Positions 34,574 to 44,685 of a DNA stretch of 62,186 bases are shown in pieces. The position numbers and the translations under genes were made by a program. How positions within the stretch are numbered: position 1 is the first letter of the stretch; the number at the start of each line of letters is the position of its first letter. Origin of the DNA: Oscillospiraceae bacterium (GTDB lineage: Bacteria; Bacillota; Clostridia; Oscillospirales; CAG-272); the NCBI GenBank assembly GCA_015063545.1, contig SVTX01000007.1:1-62186 (forward strand), written 5' to 3'. Under the pieces are notes generated by a model that did no database searches, was not told the origin of the DNA, and saw only the letters and a program-made list of their open reading frames with translations.

Positions 34574-36805
34574 ATGGAACATAAGAATTGGCAAGGATTT
34601 GTACCCGGAGCATGGAAAAATGAGATAAACGTGCGTGATTTTATTCAGCAGAACTACAAGGAGTACACGGGAGACGATAGCTTCCTCTCTGGTGCTACAG
34701 ACAGAACAAATAAGCTCATGGAGAGAGTAAACGCGCTCTTTACACTTGAGCGACAGTGCGGAGGTGTGCTTGACATTGATACCGCAACAGTATCTTCGCT
34801 TACAAGCTACAGCCCCGGATACATCGACAAGGAAAATGAGATAATCGTAGGGCTTCAGACCAACCGTCCCTTAAAGCGCGGTGTAAATCCCTTTGGAGGA
34901 ATGAGAATGGTCCGTCAGGCTTGCGAGGCTTACGGATATAGGCTCAGCGAGAAGGTAGAGGAGGAGTTCCGCTACAGAACTACGCATAATGATGCAGTAT
35001 TCCGCGGATATACCGAGGAGATGCGCGCGGCGCGCAAGTCGCACGTTATCACCGGCCTTCCCGACGCTTACGGCAGAGGAAGAATCATAGGTGACTACCG
35101 TAGAGTTGCACTTTACGGTGTGGACAAGCTCATAGAGGAAAAAAAGAAGGATCGCCAGAAGCTTGCTGAGGGCAACTTCAATTCTGAGATAATTCGTCTC
35201 AACGAGGAAGTTTCAAAGCAGATCACTTTCCTCGGATATATGAAGGAAATGGCTCAGATGTACGGATGCGACATCAGTCAGCCCGCAAAGAACGCGCGCG
35301 AGGCTGTTCAGTGGACGTATTTTGCTTATCTTGCATCCATCAAGGAGCAGAACGGCGCGGCTATGTCGCTCGGACGTGTAAGCACGTTTTTTGATATTTA
35401 TATTGAAAGAGATATTGAAAACGGCGTACTTGACGAAGCGGGCGCGCAAGAGATAATTGACGATTTCGTAATCAAGCTCCGTATGGCTCGTCATCTCAGA
35501 ACTCCTGAATATAATGAGCTTTTCGGCGGCGATCCCATGTGGATAACCGAGGCTGTCGGAGGCATGGGAGAAGACGGAAGAACTCTTGTAACAAAGGGAA
35601 GCTTCAGAATTCTCAACACACTTTATACTCTCGGCTCTGCTCCTGAGCCTAACCTCACGGTGCTTTGGTCTACAGCTCTTCCCGAGGGCTTTAAGAAGTT
35701 CTGTGCCAAGGTATCCAAGGACACAGACTCTATTCAGTATGAAAACGATGACATCATGCGTCCCATTTACGGTGATGACTATGCCATCGCTTGCTGTGTT
35801 TCAGCTATGAAGGTCGGAAAGCAGATGCAGTTCTTCGGAGCAAGATGTAACCTTGCAAAGCTTTTGCTTATTGCTATCAACGGCGGTTACGATACCAGCA
35901 GCGGTATGCATATCGGCCCTCAGATGCCTGTGCTTGACGGAGATAAGCTTGATTTCGATGCGGTTATGGAGAGATATGATATTTACATCGCATGGCTTAG
36001 CCGTTTGTATGTAAATACAATGAACATAATCCACTATATGCATGACAAATACGCGTACGAAAAGACGCAGATGGCGCTTCATGATACCGACGTAGGACGC
36101 TTCATGGCATTTGGTATTGCGGGACTTTCAGTAGTGGCAGACTCGCTCAGCGCCATAAAATACGCAAATGTTGCCCCTGTAAAGAACTCCAACGGATTTA
36201 TTACGGATTTTGTAACTACGGGTGATTTCCCGAAGTACGGAAATGACGACGACAGAGTTGACCTTATCGCAAAGGAAATGACGCACAAGGTCATTACAGA
36301 GCTTCGCAAGACGCCTGCATACAGAAACGCAGAGCACACACTCTCGGTTCTTACAATCACCTCTAACGTAATGTACGGAAAGCATACCGGCGCAACTCCC
36401 GATGGCAGAAAGGCAAGCTCACCCTTCGCTCCCGGAGCTAACCCCATGCATAACCGTGAAGAAAACGGCGCTCTTGCGTCCCTCAACTCGGTAGCAAAGA
36501 TAAGCTATGACGATTGCCGTGACGGTGTTTCCAACACATTCTCGATAACTCCCGAAGCACTTGGAAGAAATGACGATGAGAGAATAAACAATCTTGTTTC
36601 AATTCTCGACGGATATTTCTCCAAGAACGCACACCACATAAACATCAACGTGCTCAACCGCGAGACACTTATGAAGGCATATGAAAACCCCGAGGCATAT
36701 CCCAACCTTACGATAAGAGTTTCGGGATACGCTGTAAACTTCAATAAGCTCTCCCGCGAGCAGCAGAGAGAGGTTATCAGCCGCACGTTCCACGAAGCTT
36801 TATGA
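34574..36805 (+). CDS. pflB: Formate C-acetyltransferase (pyruvate formate-lyase)
   Basis: Glycyl-radical enzyme splitting pyruvate and CoA into acetyl-CoA and formate; oxygen-sensitive. The 743-aa protein has the catalytic pair C407-C408 in ACCVSAMK and the radical Gly at 718 in RVSGYAVNF near the C-terminus. Length fits true PFL rather than a diol-dehydratase homologue. AAAGGA lies about 11 nt before the ATG. Controlled by the ZTP riboswitch. It overlaps pflA by 4 nt. Confidence 0.97.
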   Translation: MEHKNWQGFVPGAWKNEINVRDFIQQNYKEYTGDDSFLSGATDRTNKLMERVNALFTLERQCGGVLDIDTATVSSLTSYSPGYIDKENEIIVGLQTNRPLKRGVNPFGGMRMVRQACEAYGYRLSEKVEEEFRYRTTHNDAVFRGYTEEMRAARKSHVITGLPDAYGRGRIIGDYRRVALYGVDKLIEEKKKDRQKLAEGNFNSEIIRLNEEVSKQITFLGYMKEMAQMYGCDISQPAKNAREAVQWTYFAYLASIKEQNGAAMSLGRVSTFFDIYIERDIENGVLDEAGAQEIIDDFVIKLRMARHLRTPEYNELFGGDPMWITEAVGGMGEDGRTLVTKGSFRILNTLYTLGSAPEPNLTVLWSTALPEGFKKFCAKVSKDTDSIQYENDDIMRPIYGDDYAIACCVSAMKVGKQMQFFGARCNLAKLLLIAINGGYDTSSGMHIGPQMPVLDGDKLDFDAVMERYDIYIAWLSRLYVNTMNIIHYMHDKYAYEKTQMALHDTDVGRFMAFGIAGLSVVADSLSAIKYANVAPVKNSNGFITDFVTTGDFPKYGNDDDRVDLIAKEMTHKVITELRKTPAYRNAEHTLSVLTITSNVMYGKHTGATPDGRKASSPFAPGANPMHNREENGALASLNSVAKISYDDCRDGVSNTFSITPEALGRNDDERINNLVSILDGYFSKNAHHININVLNRETLMKAYENPEAYPNLTIRVSGYAVNFNKLSREQQREVISRTFHEAL

Positions 36806-37506
36806 GTGTAGGAAAAATACATTCTATTCAGAGTCTTGGCACGCTTGACGGACCGGGTGTCAGATTTGTGGTATTTACCCAAGGCTGCAATCTAAGATGC
36901 GGATGCTGTCACAATCCCGATACTTGGGAGTGTGGCGCAGGAAAGGAATATACTCCAGAACAGATACTCAGTCGCGTTGTAAGATTTAAAGAATATTTTG
37001 GGCAAGATGGCGGTATTACATTTTCGGGTGGCGAGCCTTTGCTTCAAGCTGATTTTGTACGAGACGTTTTTGAGCTTTGTCACGGTGAGGGAATAAATAC
37101 CTGTCTTGATACGTCGGGAAGTATTCTTAACAACAGTGTAAAAGACTTGCTTGATCATACTGACCGAGTGCTGCTTGATATCAAGTATACGAATGACGAG
37201 GATTACAAAAAATACGTGGGATGCGGCATAAAATCACCGCTGGAATTTCTTAACTATCTCAATCAAAAGCATATTCCGACCACACTGCGTCAAGTGATCA
37301 TACCCACAAAGAATGACAGTGATGAAAACGCGCTTGAACTCAAGCGCATAGCTCAGGCTCATGAATGTGTCGACAAGGTAGAGCTTTTGCCTTTCAAAAA
37401 AATATGTCAGGTCAAATATGATAATATGGGAATTGAATTTCCGTTTGGACGTCTCCCCGAGCCGACAAGAGAACGAATGACAGAGCTTGAAGAAATATTA
37501 AAATAA
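36802..37506 (+). CDS. pflA: Pyruvate formate-lyase activating enzyme
   Basis: Radical SAM activase that installs the glycyl radical on PflB. The 234-aa protein has the cluster motif CNLRCGCC (CxxxCxxC) within [15 protein letters not shown], and [25 protein letters not shown] and IPTKND follow. There is no ferredoxin-like insert, which is typical of PflA. Its ATG overlaps the pflB stop. Confidence 0.96.
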   Translation: MSVGKIHSIQSLGTLDGPGVRFVVFTQGCNLRCGCCHNPDTWECGAGKEYTPEQILSRVVRFKEYFGQDGGITFSGGEPLLQADFVRDVFELCHGEGINTCLDTSGSILNNSVKDLLDHTDRVLLDIKYTNDEDYKKYVGCGIKSPLEFLNYLNQKHIPTTLRQVIIPTKNDSDENALELKRIAQAHECVDKVELLPFKKICQVKYDNMGIEFPFGRLPEPTRERMTELEEILK

Positions 37507-37560
37507 AAAATACGACTTTGTATGGATCGTGTTTATAACACAGTATTTAAAATTGATATG

Positions 37561-37590
37561 CCCCCCAAAAGTTATACGCTTTTTGGGGGG
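37561..37590 (+). terminator. Inverted repeat after pflA, probable terminator
   Basis: CCCCCCAAAA, 9-nt loop, TTTTTGGGGGG. The stem is strong, but no T-run follows, so termination efficiency is uncertain. The 37591-37728 stretch is AT-rich without genes. Confidence 0.5.
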
Positions 37591-37728
37591 TATACCATTT
37601 CATATTCTCTTTTTTATTGGTAACTATTGACTTAATTAAAGACAACAAGATTTTGCCAAAGCAACGCAAAGGTACTTTTGACATTAACATATCAAAAGCC
37701 CATTTGTTTACCTTCCGGAAGGTAGAAA

Positions 37729-37857
37729 AAAGCCTCCCTTGTGCAAAGGGAGGTGGCACGGCTTGCCGTGACGGAGGGATTGTAAAAGATTGGTTTTTCG
37801 CTCAAAACAATCCCTCAGTCGCTTCGCGACAGCTCCCTTTACACAAGGGAGCCTTTG
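37729..37857. repeat. Palindromic intergenic element (MITE-like)
   Basis: About 129 bp with near-matching inverted ends AAAGCCTCCCTTGTG and CACAAGGGAGCCTTT. Internal palindromes GGCACGGCTTGCCGTGAC and GTCGCTTCGCGAC lie next to the oppositely oriented GAGGGATTGT and ACAATCCCTC. This end-to-end structure without coding capacity is typical of the short palindromic repeats scattered in gut Clostridia genomes. A shrunken copy lies at 39686-39713. Confidence 0.75.
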
Positions 37858-38039
37858 ATTTGTGCGGCCCTTTCGCATAGCAATTTTGTTGTGGTCTTTA
37901 GTTAATACAGACTAAGCACTGCATTTGTGTCCACAAATATTTTTATGTAGGCTAATTCACAATTTTATGATATAAATTTATAAACGGACGCACCCAAACT
38001 CAAAAATGCCACACTATACGAATGAAAGAAGGCGAGAAA

Positions 38040-39575
38040 ATGCAAGAAACGAACAAAATGCGCGATAGGCTGATTAATGAATTTGCCGCAAACTATATGG
38101 AGAAACTATTTTACTTCTGCTTAAAAAAGACGGGAACCCATATTGAAGCTGAAGATTTGACACAAGATATCGCATTTCAAATTATTACGGCTTTGAATAA
38201 AGGCACGATCCCAACAAGTTTTTCGGCTTGGGTATGGCAGATCGCGCGCAATCGTTATTCTGTATGGGCAAAGGAAAAGTATAATCGCAACGAGTCGGTA
38301 ACCGGTTCCGATATCAGCGACTATGAGATTGAGGACGAGAGCGATAACATCCTTGATGAAATGATACATACAGAGCAACTGGCCCTGCTTCGGCGCGAGC
38401 TGGCGTTCATCAAAAGTGATTACCGCAATATAGTTGTTGCCTATTACATAGAGAATAAATCCGTTCGTGAGATTGCAGAATCGCTCTCACTTTCAGCAAA
38501 TACGGCTAAGTCACGGCTTCTCCGTGCAAGACAAATTTTGAAAGAAGGTATGGATATGGCAAGAGAATTTGGTAAAAGAAGTTATAATCCGGAGAACATA
38601 TTTTTCTCCAAAAACGGCAGAGACGGCAAAAACGGTCAACCTTGGACTATCGTTAATCATATGTTGTATAAAAATATTTTCCTTGAAGCATACGAAAATC
38701 CTCAAACCGCGGAGGAATTGTCGCTGGAATTGGGAATCGCTCTTCCTTATATGGAGGATGAGCTTGAATACCTTGTCCGCGAACAGCTTATGACGAAGAC
38801 TGCCAATAAGTATCAGACCGCATTTCCAATAATCAGCAGAGAGGAGCAGCGTAAAAAACACGAAGCTAACATCAAAGCGCAAAAGGCTCTCACAGATAAG
38901 ATCTGTGAGCTTATCGACACGTATATCCGTGAAGACGGTTCGAAGATTAATTTTGATCATATCGGTTATGAGGCAGCAAAGTGGGCACTGATCGTTCGTG
39001 CGTTTGACTACTTGCAGTTATTGCACAATAAAAGCAAAACCTTGAAGATGATTTATCCCCAACGCCCCAACGAAGGTGCATGGGTGTTGACGGGCTTTGA
39101 AACAGTCGACTGGGAAATTCCACAGTTTGTCGGCAGACACGGATATATGACTTATGATGATGACGAGATTAACAATGATATTGATTTTTGGCAGTTTAAA
39201 TTCGGATTTAATAATATTTGCGAAAAAACTCCGGACTACATAACATATGATGAGGCATACACCTTGTGGCTCGTTTGCCACGGACGGATTACAGAATGCG
39301 AGGATAGACATATTGATAATCTACTTGAATATGGCTATTTAAAAAATGATGGGGCTATTGTTCCAAATGTTGTTATTTTTGATGAAAACGCAGAAACAAA
39401 CTTAAATGACGAAGCATACGAGAAGCTAACCTCATTGGAGAGAGAGATCGGCCTCTTGTTCGATCAGGCCCCCGAAATTTCTCGCGGATATGTCGTTGAG
39501 CAAGCTTTGAATAACGATTGGCTCAAATACGACGATAATACCATCAATACAATTGGAGCATATATTTACCTTTAA
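38040..39575 (+). CDS. ECF-type RNA polymerase sigma factor with long C-terminal extension
   Basis: 511 aa. Residues about 1-175 are a standard sigma-70/ECF: region 2 with EAEDLTQDIAFQI and FSAWVWQIARNRY, region 4 with YYIENKSVREIAESLSLSANTAKSRLLRAR. The remaining 335 residues are an extension I do not recognise. It includes a winged-helix-like piece (PQTAEELSLELGIALPYMEDELEYL) and an acidic, Trp/Tyr-rich part. No anti-sigma gene adjoins, so the extension may sense or inhibit. The start at 38040 has GAAGG 7 nt upstream; the ATG at 38022 has none. Codon use looks more A/T-rich than the core genes. Confidence 0.85.
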   Translation: MQETNKMRDRLINEFAANYMEKLFYFCLKKTGTHIEAEDLTQDIAFQIITALNKGTIPTSFSAWVWQIARNRYSVWAKEKYNRNESVTGSDISDYEIEDESDNILDEMIHTEQLALLRRELAFIKSDYRNIVVAYYIENKSVREIAESLSLSANTAKSRLLRARQILKEGMDMAREFGKRSYNPENIFFSKNGRDGKNGQPWTIVNHMLYKNIFLEAYENPQTAEELSLELGIALPYMEDELEYLVREQLMTKTANKYQTAFPIISREEQRKKHEANIKAQKALTDKICELIDTYIREDGSKINFDHIGYEAAKWALIVRAFDYLQLLHNKSKTLKMIYPQRPNEGAWVLTGFETVDWEIPQFVGRHGYMTYDDDEINNDIDFWQFKFGFNNICEKTPDYITYDEAYTLWLVCHGRITECEDRHIDNLLEYGYLKNDGAIVPNVVIFDENAETNLNDEAYEKLTSLEREIGLLFDQAPEISRGYVVEQALNNDWLKYDDNTINTIGAYIYL

Positions 39576-39591
39576 TAAAGCCAACGTAAAT

Positions 39592-39628
39592 ACCGCCGAG
39601 AGCGACTGTTATAGTCGTTTTCGGCGGT
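39592..39628 (+). terminator. Inverted repeat after the sigma factor gene
   Basis: ACCGCCGA-AGCGACT pairs with AGTCG-TCGGCGGT around GTTAT, 16 bp past the stop. No T-run, so only a probable terminator. Confidence 0.55.
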
Positions 39629-39685
39629 TAACTATTCTCTATTGCACAGCCACGGTTGGTGGTGAGAAGTGCGTACTTCCTAATC

Positions 39686-39713
39686 AAAAGCCTCCCTTTA
39701 CATAAGGAAGCCT
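39686..39713. repeat. Deleted remnant of the palindromic element
   Basis: Reads as the left end (AAAAGCCTCCCTTT) joined to the right end (ACATAAGGAAGCCT) of the element at 37729-37857, with the middle gone and a few substitutions. The rest of 39629-39792 holds nothing I can identify. Confidence 0.6.
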
Positions 39714-39792
39714 CTAATTGTAACTATTCGTATTTCTACTGCTTTATTTCGAAAACTGTACCTTAGAACCCGAAGCAAAGAAAACGTATTTT

Positions 39793-40305
39793 TTATGCAT
39801 TAATTACCTTAACTTGACACATCTTCATTGCCTCAAGGGCATTTTTGTGACTTTGGGGTGTGACACCTGCGCATGCCTTGGCGTCGACTGTAAGTGGAAT
39901 TTCGGGGAAAAATGTTTTTATTGCCATTACGTTGGATATTACGCAGATGTCGGTGCAAAGACCTACAAATGTGATTTCTTCCACGTTTTTCTCTGCGGCT
40001 ATGACATCAATTAAGTCTTTCGATCCAAAGGTTATCTTGTCAATGGCATCCGTTTTTCGAAGCGCGTCAAGCTCAGCGCGTATTTCCCAGCCGTGAGTAC
40101 CTTTTATACAGTGAGGGACGGGAAGATTTTTGCCTTCCTGCGTGTCCATATAATTTTCCGTGTGAGTGTCACGGGTAAAGTAGACTTTGCCGTCAAAGCT
40201 CTCAATAAGACTTTTAACGTACGGCACTATCGCCACCGCCTCGGGCGTGCCCAGAGCGCCGTCAATAAAGTCGTTTTGCATATCAACTACAACAAGAATT
40301 TTCAT
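39793..40305 (-). CDS. Cysteine hydrolase of the isochorismatase/nicotinamidase family
   Basis: 170 aa. Catalytic Asp in LVVVDMQNDFIDG, metal-site-like DTHTENY and LPVPHCIKGTHGWE, and nucleophilic Cys in TFVGLCTDICVISN. The GTHGWE and PHC pattern is closest to nicotinamidases (nicotinamide to nicotinate), but the protein is shorter than typical PncA, so substrate is uncertain. The start is the ATG at 40305, preceded by GGAGG. Monocistronic. Confidence 0.85.
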   Translation of the reverse strand: MKILVVVDMQNDFIDGALGTPEAVAIVPYVKSLIESFDGKVYFTRDTHTENYMDTQEGKNLPVPHCIKGTHGWEIRAELDALRKTDAIDKITFGSKDLIDVIAAEKNVEEITFVGLCTDICVISNVMAIKTFFPEIPLTVDAKACAGVTPQSHKNALEAMKMCQVKVINA

Positions 40306-40336
40306 GTGAGAAAACCTCCGTCCTAATGTATGCTTT

Positions 40337-40365
40337 ATTTTACCATAAAAATCTATCTCCGTCAA
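40337..40365 (-). promoter_or_regulatory. Promoter of the cysteine hydrolase gene
   Basis: Minus strand: TTGACG (40365-40360), 17-bp spacer, TAAAAT (40342-40337). Confidence 0.6.
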
Positions 40366-40481
40366 GTGGTGAGTGAATGTTCTCGAAGAACATTGTATTA
40401 CGTCTTAATTTATACTTAAAATTTTTGAGGACACTAATTTAAATTTTGCGGGGGAAGTTCTTGAAAGAGGGAGGGGGTAAA

Positions 40482-40527
40482 GGGGGAGGGGAGAACTTCT
40501 TTCAAGAAGTTCTCCCCTCCCCCTTTT
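40482..40527. terminator. Terminator with a 20-bp stem between convergent regions
   Basis: Perfect 20-bp stem (40482-40501 with 40504-40523) of the GGGGGAGGGGAGAACTTCTT type with a 2-nt loop, followed by T4 on the plus strand. It lies just past the UPF0291 stop. Upstream, 40441-40480 repeats parts of the same text (GGGGAAGTTCTTGAAAGAGGG), which suggests a repeat-derived element. Confidence 0.75.
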
Positions 40528-40528
40528 A

Positions 40529-40735
40529 TCACTTACCCTTATTCAATTTCTTCTTCGTGCCGTCGGGGTATTGAACCGTGGTGTTGTTGAGAGTTGCTCT
40601 CAGGTCGCCAACGTAGGATTCAATATACTCACGGCGGAGAGCGTCGCGTTCCGCGAGCTCCTCGGGAGTAAGTGTTTCGCCTGCCTTGACGCGGCGGGCG
40701 TATTCGTTTATTTTATTTATCTTTTCCTGTGTCAT
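40529..40735 (-). CDS. UPF0291 / DUF896 family protein (YnzC-like)
   Basis: 68-aa helical cytoplasmic protein. Family pattern KINEYARRVKAGETLTPEE followed by RDALRREYIESYV, then a basic tail. Known from Bacillus YnzC; no settled function. It follows pheT by 23 bp on the same strand. Confidence 0.9.
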   Translation of the reverse strand: MTQEKINKINEYARRVKAGETLTPEELAERDALRREYIESYVGDLRATLNNTTVQYPDGTKKKLNKGK

Positions 40736-40758
40736 GTTTAAAAACCTTGCCTAAAGCA

Positions 40759-43155
40759 TTATTCGCGGATACCTATACCGAGCTTGAACTTGAGGTCGTT
40801 GAGTATTTTGCTCGACGCCTTGTCAGCCTCTTCAACGGTAAGAGTGCGGTCGGACGCGCGAAGGGTTACACGGAAGGAAACCGATTTTTTACCCTCGCCT
40901 ATCTTCTCTCCACGGTAGATGTCAAAGAGCTTAACGCTCTCGCAAAGTTTACCTGCCGCGCGGCTCATAACTGCCTCTATTTCGCCAACGGTAAGTTCCT
41001 CATCACAAACAAATGAGAAGTCACGGGTTGTTGCGGGGAACTTAGGAAGGGGTTTGTAGTCTATCGTCATATCAGATGCGCCAAAGATCTTGTCAAATGA
41101 CAGTTCAGCTACGTAAACGGGGATATTCACACCGTAGTTTTCACAAACAAGAGGGTGAATCTGACCGAATATGCCAAGGCAATATCCGTTTGCGTCAATT
41201 ACTCTTGCGCAACGTCCGGGATGGTAGGAGGGGTTGTCAGATACTGCCTTGTATGTCGCACCCTTTATGCGGGCAGACGCGAGAATGTTTTCAACAACAC
41301 CCTTGAGAGTGTAGAAATCTGTATCACCGTACGCACCGAGAACTATCATCTTGGGCTCGTCGGGGAGGGCATTTTCCTCGTCCTTGGGGAGATATACGTT
41401 AGCCATCTCAAAGAGATTTACGTTCTCGTTTGAGAAGTTGATGTTTCGTGTAAGCACCTCAAGCATAGAGGGGAGCGCGGTAGTACGCATAACGCTCGTG
41501 TCCTCGCCGAGAGGATTGGTAATAACAACAGACTTGCGGAGAACGGAATCCTCGGGAAGTCTTATCTTGTCGTAAGACTTGGGACTGATGAACGAGAAGG
41601 TCTGTATCTGGTCAAATCCGTGACCGTAGAGAAGATTTTCAGTGTCCACCTCAAACTTCTGCTTGGGTGTACGTCCGCCCTGCGTGGTCTCTGCCTTGAT
41701 GCAGGTGGACTTTATCTTGTTGTAGCCGTAGATACGGATAACCTCTTCTGCGATGTCATTCATGCAAGTAAGGTCTGCGCGGAAGGAGGGAACGGTGATC
41801 TTGCCGTCCTCGACCTTGCACTCAAGACGGGTGAGCACGTCAGTTACGTATTCCTCCGTAAGCTCAACTCCGAGGAACTTGTTGTATCTCTCAACCTCAA
41901 GGGGAAGAACTGTGGGAGCTGTCTTTGTGGGATATACGTCGATTATGCCGTCAACCACGTCGCCTGCGCCGAGCATCTGAACGAGCTCGCAAGCGCGGAG
42001 AAGACCGCCCATTGCGTTTTCCGCGTCAAGTCCCTTTTCAAAGCGGGCGCTGGACTCTGTTCTCATACCGTTCTTCTTTGCGGTAACGCGTACGCTGGGG
42101 CCCGAGAAGCAAGCGGATTCAAATACGACGGTTGCCGTATTTTCCTTTATTTCGCTGTTTGCACCGCCCATAACGCCCGCGAGAGCAACAGCCTTGTTGC
42201 AGTCTGCAATAACGAGCATGGAGCTGTCAAGCGTGTGATCCTTATCGTCAAGCGACTTGAAGTTTTCACCGTCAAGCGCGCGACGAACGTTTATTGCCGA
42301 GCCGTCAAGGCAGGAATAGTCAAACGCGTGCATAGGCTGGCCGTATTCGAGCATGACGTAGTTTGTAATGTCAACGATGTTGTTTATGGGGCGCACGCCA
42401 GCCGCGCGGAGTCTCATTCTGAGCCAGAGGGGCGAGGGAGCGATCTTTACGTTCTTTACAACCTTTGCCGCATATCTGAAGCAGAGGTCGGGGTCGCTGA
42501 TCTTGACCGAGAGATAGTTGTCTATCTTGTCGCCGTCGTTTGCGTCCTTGACTACGGGAGTGGGGATATTGAGAGGCTTATCGAAGGAGATAGCCGTCTC
42601 GCGTGCAAGACCGATAACGGAAAGACAGTCGGGGCGGTTGGAGGTTATCTCAAATTCAACGACTGTATCGTTGAGCATAAGAGCCTCTTTGACGTCCATT
42701 CCCACCTTGTCCTCGTATTCCTTGCCGAGAATGAGGATTCCGTCCTCAATAGCCTCGGGCATGTCGTGGAGAGTGAGGTTGAGCTCGGCGATAGAGCAAA
42801 GCATACCGTTGGACTCAACTCCGCGGAGCTTGCCTGCCTTAATGGTAACGCCGCCGGGAAGGTGAGCGACTGGAATAGCTGCGGGAACGAGGTCACCGAC
42901 GTGTACGTTCTGCGCACCTGTCACTATCTGTGTGACCTGAGCGCCAATGTCTATCTGGCATATCCAGAGGTGGTCGGAATCGGGGTGTCTTTCCATTTCA
43001 AGAACCTTACCGATAACTACGTTCTGTATGTCCTCACCAAGGACCTCGTAGCCCTCTACCTTGGAGCCTGTGTCTGTCATTCTGTCGCAGTATTCCTTTG
43101 TGGAGATACCGTCCGTGTTTGTAAAATCGTGAAGCCAATTAAGTGAAAGATTCAT
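40759..43155 (-). CDS. pheT: Phenylalanine-tRNA ligase beta subunit
   Basis: Large subunit of the alpha2beta2 enzyme; edits Tyr-tRNA(Phe) and binds tRNA. The 798-aa protein has the EMAP-type tRNA-binding domain (HPDSDHLWICQIDIG), the B3/B4 editing domain (NRPDCLSVIGLARE), B5, the catalytic-like domain, and a C-terminal anticodon-binding FDX-ACB domain (PKFPATTRDFSFVCDEE). It lies 16 bp after pheS. Confidence 0.98.
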   Translation of the reverse strand: MNLSLNWLHDFTNTDGISTKEYCDRMTDTGSKVEGYEVLGEDIQNVVIGKVLEMERHPDSDHLWICQIDIGAQVTQIVTGAQNVHVGDLVPAAIPVAHLPGGVTIKAGKLRGVESNGMLCSIAELNLTLHDMPEAIEDGILILGKEYEDKVGMDVKEALMLNDTVVEFEITSNRPDCLSVIGLARETAISFDKPLNIPTPVVKDANDGDKIDNYLSVKISDPDLCFRYAAKVVKNVKIAPSPLWLRMRLRAAGVRPINNIVDITNYVMLEYGQPMHAFDYSCLDGSAINVRRALDGENFKSLDDKDHTLDSSMLVIADCNKAVALAGVMGGANSEIKENTATVVFESACFSGPSVRVTAKKNGMRTESSARFEKGLDAENAMGGLLRACELVQMLGAGDVVDGIIDVYPTKTAPTVLPLEVERYNKFLGVELTEEYVTDVLTRLECKVEDGKITVPSFRADLTCMNDIAEEVIRIYGYNKIKSTCIKAETTQGGRTPKQKFEVDTENLLYGHGFDQIQTFSFISPKSYDKIRLPEDSVLRKSVVITNPLGEDTSVMRTTALPSMLEVLTRNINFSNENVNLFEMANVYLPKDEENALPDEPKMIVLGAYGDTDFYTLKGVVENILASARIKGATYKAVSDNPSYHPGRCARVIDANGYCLGIFGQIHPLVCENYGVNIPVYVAELSFDKIFGASDMTIDYKPLPKFPATTRDFSFVCDEELTVGEIEAVMSRAAGKLCESVKLFDIYRGEKIGEGKKSVSFRVTLRASDRTLTVEEADKASSKILNDLKFKLGIGIRE

Positions 43156-43171
43156 GTCGTTATCTCCTTTC

Positions 43172-44191
43172 TCAGAACTGTTCTATGAATCTGATGTCAT
43201 TCTCGTAGAACATACGGATGTCGTCAATGTGGTATTTAAGCATGGTTACTCTCTCAAGACCGAGACCGAACGCAAAGCCCGAATATTTTTCGGGGTCGAT
43301 TCCGCACATAGAGAGCACGTTGGGGTGTACCATTCCCGCACCGAGAATTTCTATCCAGCCCTCGCCCTTGCAAAGACGGCAGCCCTTGCCGCCGCAAGCG
43401 AAGCAGGAAATGTCAACCTCAGCTGAGGGCTCTGTGAAGGGGAAGTGGTGGGGACGGAAACGGATTCTCGTGTCCTCGCCAAACTCTGCCTTTGCAAATG
43501 TCTCAAGCATACCCTTGAGGTCGCCCATTGTGATGCCCTCGTCAACTACAAGTCCTTCCATCTGGTGGAAAAGGGGGCTGTGAGTTGCATCCATAGCGTC
43601 GCTTCTGTAAACGCGGCCGGGGGAGATTATACGTATCGGGGGCTTCTGCACTTCCATCGTTCTCGCCTGAACGGGAGATGTCTGGGAGCGAAGAAGTATA
43701 TTTTCGGTGATGTAGAATGTGTCCTGCGTGTCGCGCGCGGGGTGATTTTCGGGAATGTTGAGCGCCTTGAAGTTGTAGTAGTCGTACTCAACCTCAGGAC
43801 CTTCAGCAATAGAGAATCCCATGCCCATAAAGATGTCCTCAAGGTCACGCTGAACGAGCGTGAGGGGGTGACGGTGACCGACCTTCTTTTTTGTTCCAGG
43901 AACGGTAACGTCAAGCTTTTCAGCTATGAGCTTGTTTTCAAGCGCCTTTACCGAAAGCTCCTGCTTTTTTGCGGTAATAGCCGCCTCAATTTCAGCTCTT
44001 ACCTCGTTGGCAATCTGACCGACAATGGGTCTCTCTTCGGGAGAAAGCTGCCCCATTCCACGAAGAACGGCGGTAAGCTCTCCCTTCTTGCCAAGATATT
44101 TTACGCGAAGCGCCTCAAGGCTCGCGTCGTCGATATCCGAAGAGATCTGCTCAAGCGCCTCTGCCTTGATTCTGTTCAATGTTTCTTTCAT
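43172..44191 (-). CDS. pheS: Phenylalanine-tRNA ligase alpha subunit
   Basis: Catalytic class II subunit. The 339-aa protein has an N-terminal coiled coil and motif 2 ([19 protein letters not shown]). Next are [10 protein letters not shown], the phenylalanine pocket region [17 protein letters not shown] and motif 3 [23 protein letters not shown] precedes the ATG. Controlled by the T-box leader upstream. Confidence 0.98.
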   Translation of the reverse strand: MKETLNRIKAEALEQISSDIDDASLEALRVKYLGKKGELTAVLRGMGQLSPEERPIVGQIANEVRAEIEAAITAKKQELSVKALENKLIAEKLDVTVPGTKKKVGHRHPLTLVQRDLEDIFMGMGFSIAEGPEVEYDYYNFKALNIPENHPARDTQDTFYITENILLRSQTSPVQARTMEVQKPPIRIISPGRVYRSDAMDATHSPLFHQMEGLVVDEGITMGDLKGMLETFAKAEFGEDTRIRFRPHHFPFTEPSAEVDISCFACGGKGCRLCKGEGWIEILGAGMVHPNVLSMCGIDPEKYSGFAFGLGLERVTMLKYHIDDIRMFYENDIRFIEQF

Positions 44192-44227
44192 TTTTTTATA
44201 TCCTTTCGTTTATTATACGGATTTACT

Positions 44228-44365
44228 CAGAAACTTTCTTGAAAGAAAGTTTCCGAGACCTTCAAAGAACTTTCCCTTATATTTATTCCATACGGCTACT
44301 CTATTACCATATAAAGATTTTTGGGGAAGCTTTTGAAGGTTTGGAAACTTTTCTCGAAAAGTTTC
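44228..44365. repeat. Imperfect inverted-repeat element inside the pheS leader
   Basis: A 138-bp palindrome-rich insert. Each end is itself a hairpin (GAAACTTTC..GAAAGTTTC at 44231; GGAAACTTTTC..GAAAAGTTTCC at 44343). The flanks CCTTCAAAGAACTTTCCC and GGGGAAGCTTTTGAAGG are inverted relative to each other. It is transcribed between the T-box terminator and pheS. It looks like a short non-autonomous repeat rather than part of the T-box. Confidence 0.65.
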
Positions 44366-44373
44366 CAAAAAAT

Positions 44374-44631
44374 AAAAAAACCCAATTCACATAGAATTGG
44401 GACGAATGACTTATCCGTGGTACCACCCAGCTTCCGACTATTGTCGGCACTTTGAAGCCTTGTAACGCAGGCTAAACGGACTTGGCTACTTGATTACTCT
44501 TTGACCTTGTCTGCTCAAAAGGGAAATGCCTTTGCACTGTACATATCAAGCTCTCAGCTTTGCTTGACTCTCTGTGATGCAACATTGTGTAAGGCTGACT
44601 TTTTCATAGCATTTACTACATTATTATATCG
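44374..44631 (-). promoter_or_regulatory. T-box riboswitch (Phe) controlling pheST
   Basis: Minus strand: conserved stem I text AGAGAGTC, the T-box GGGTGGTACC (44428-44419), and a terminator CCCAATTC/GAATTGGG followed by T7 (44402-44374). The candidate specifier codon is TTC (44525-44523), consistent with phenylalanine. Uncharged tRNA-Phe would stabilise the antiterminator and turn on pheS-pheT, as established for the class. Confidence 0.93.
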
Positions 44632-44637
44632 AATAAT

Positions 44638-44666
44638 ATTATAACACTAATTCCGAATTTACGCAA
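44638..44666 (-). promoter_or_regulatory. Promoter of the pheST T-box leader
   Basis: Minus strand: TTGCGT (44666-44661), 17-bp spacer, TATAAT (44643-44638). Confidence 0.55.
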
Positions 44667-44685
44667 GTGTTGAAACTGCAAAATT

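Noticed and set aside
37561..37728. Short promoter-like and ORF-like texts after pflA
   Set aside because: TTGACT-type boxes lack a proper -10 partner, and the small frames have no ribosome binding site or conserved pattern.
41620..43146. Long plus-strand open frame antisense to pheT (about 508 codons)
   Set aside because: Lies wholly inside pheT, has no ribosome binding site, and its composition mirrors the codon bias of the real gene.
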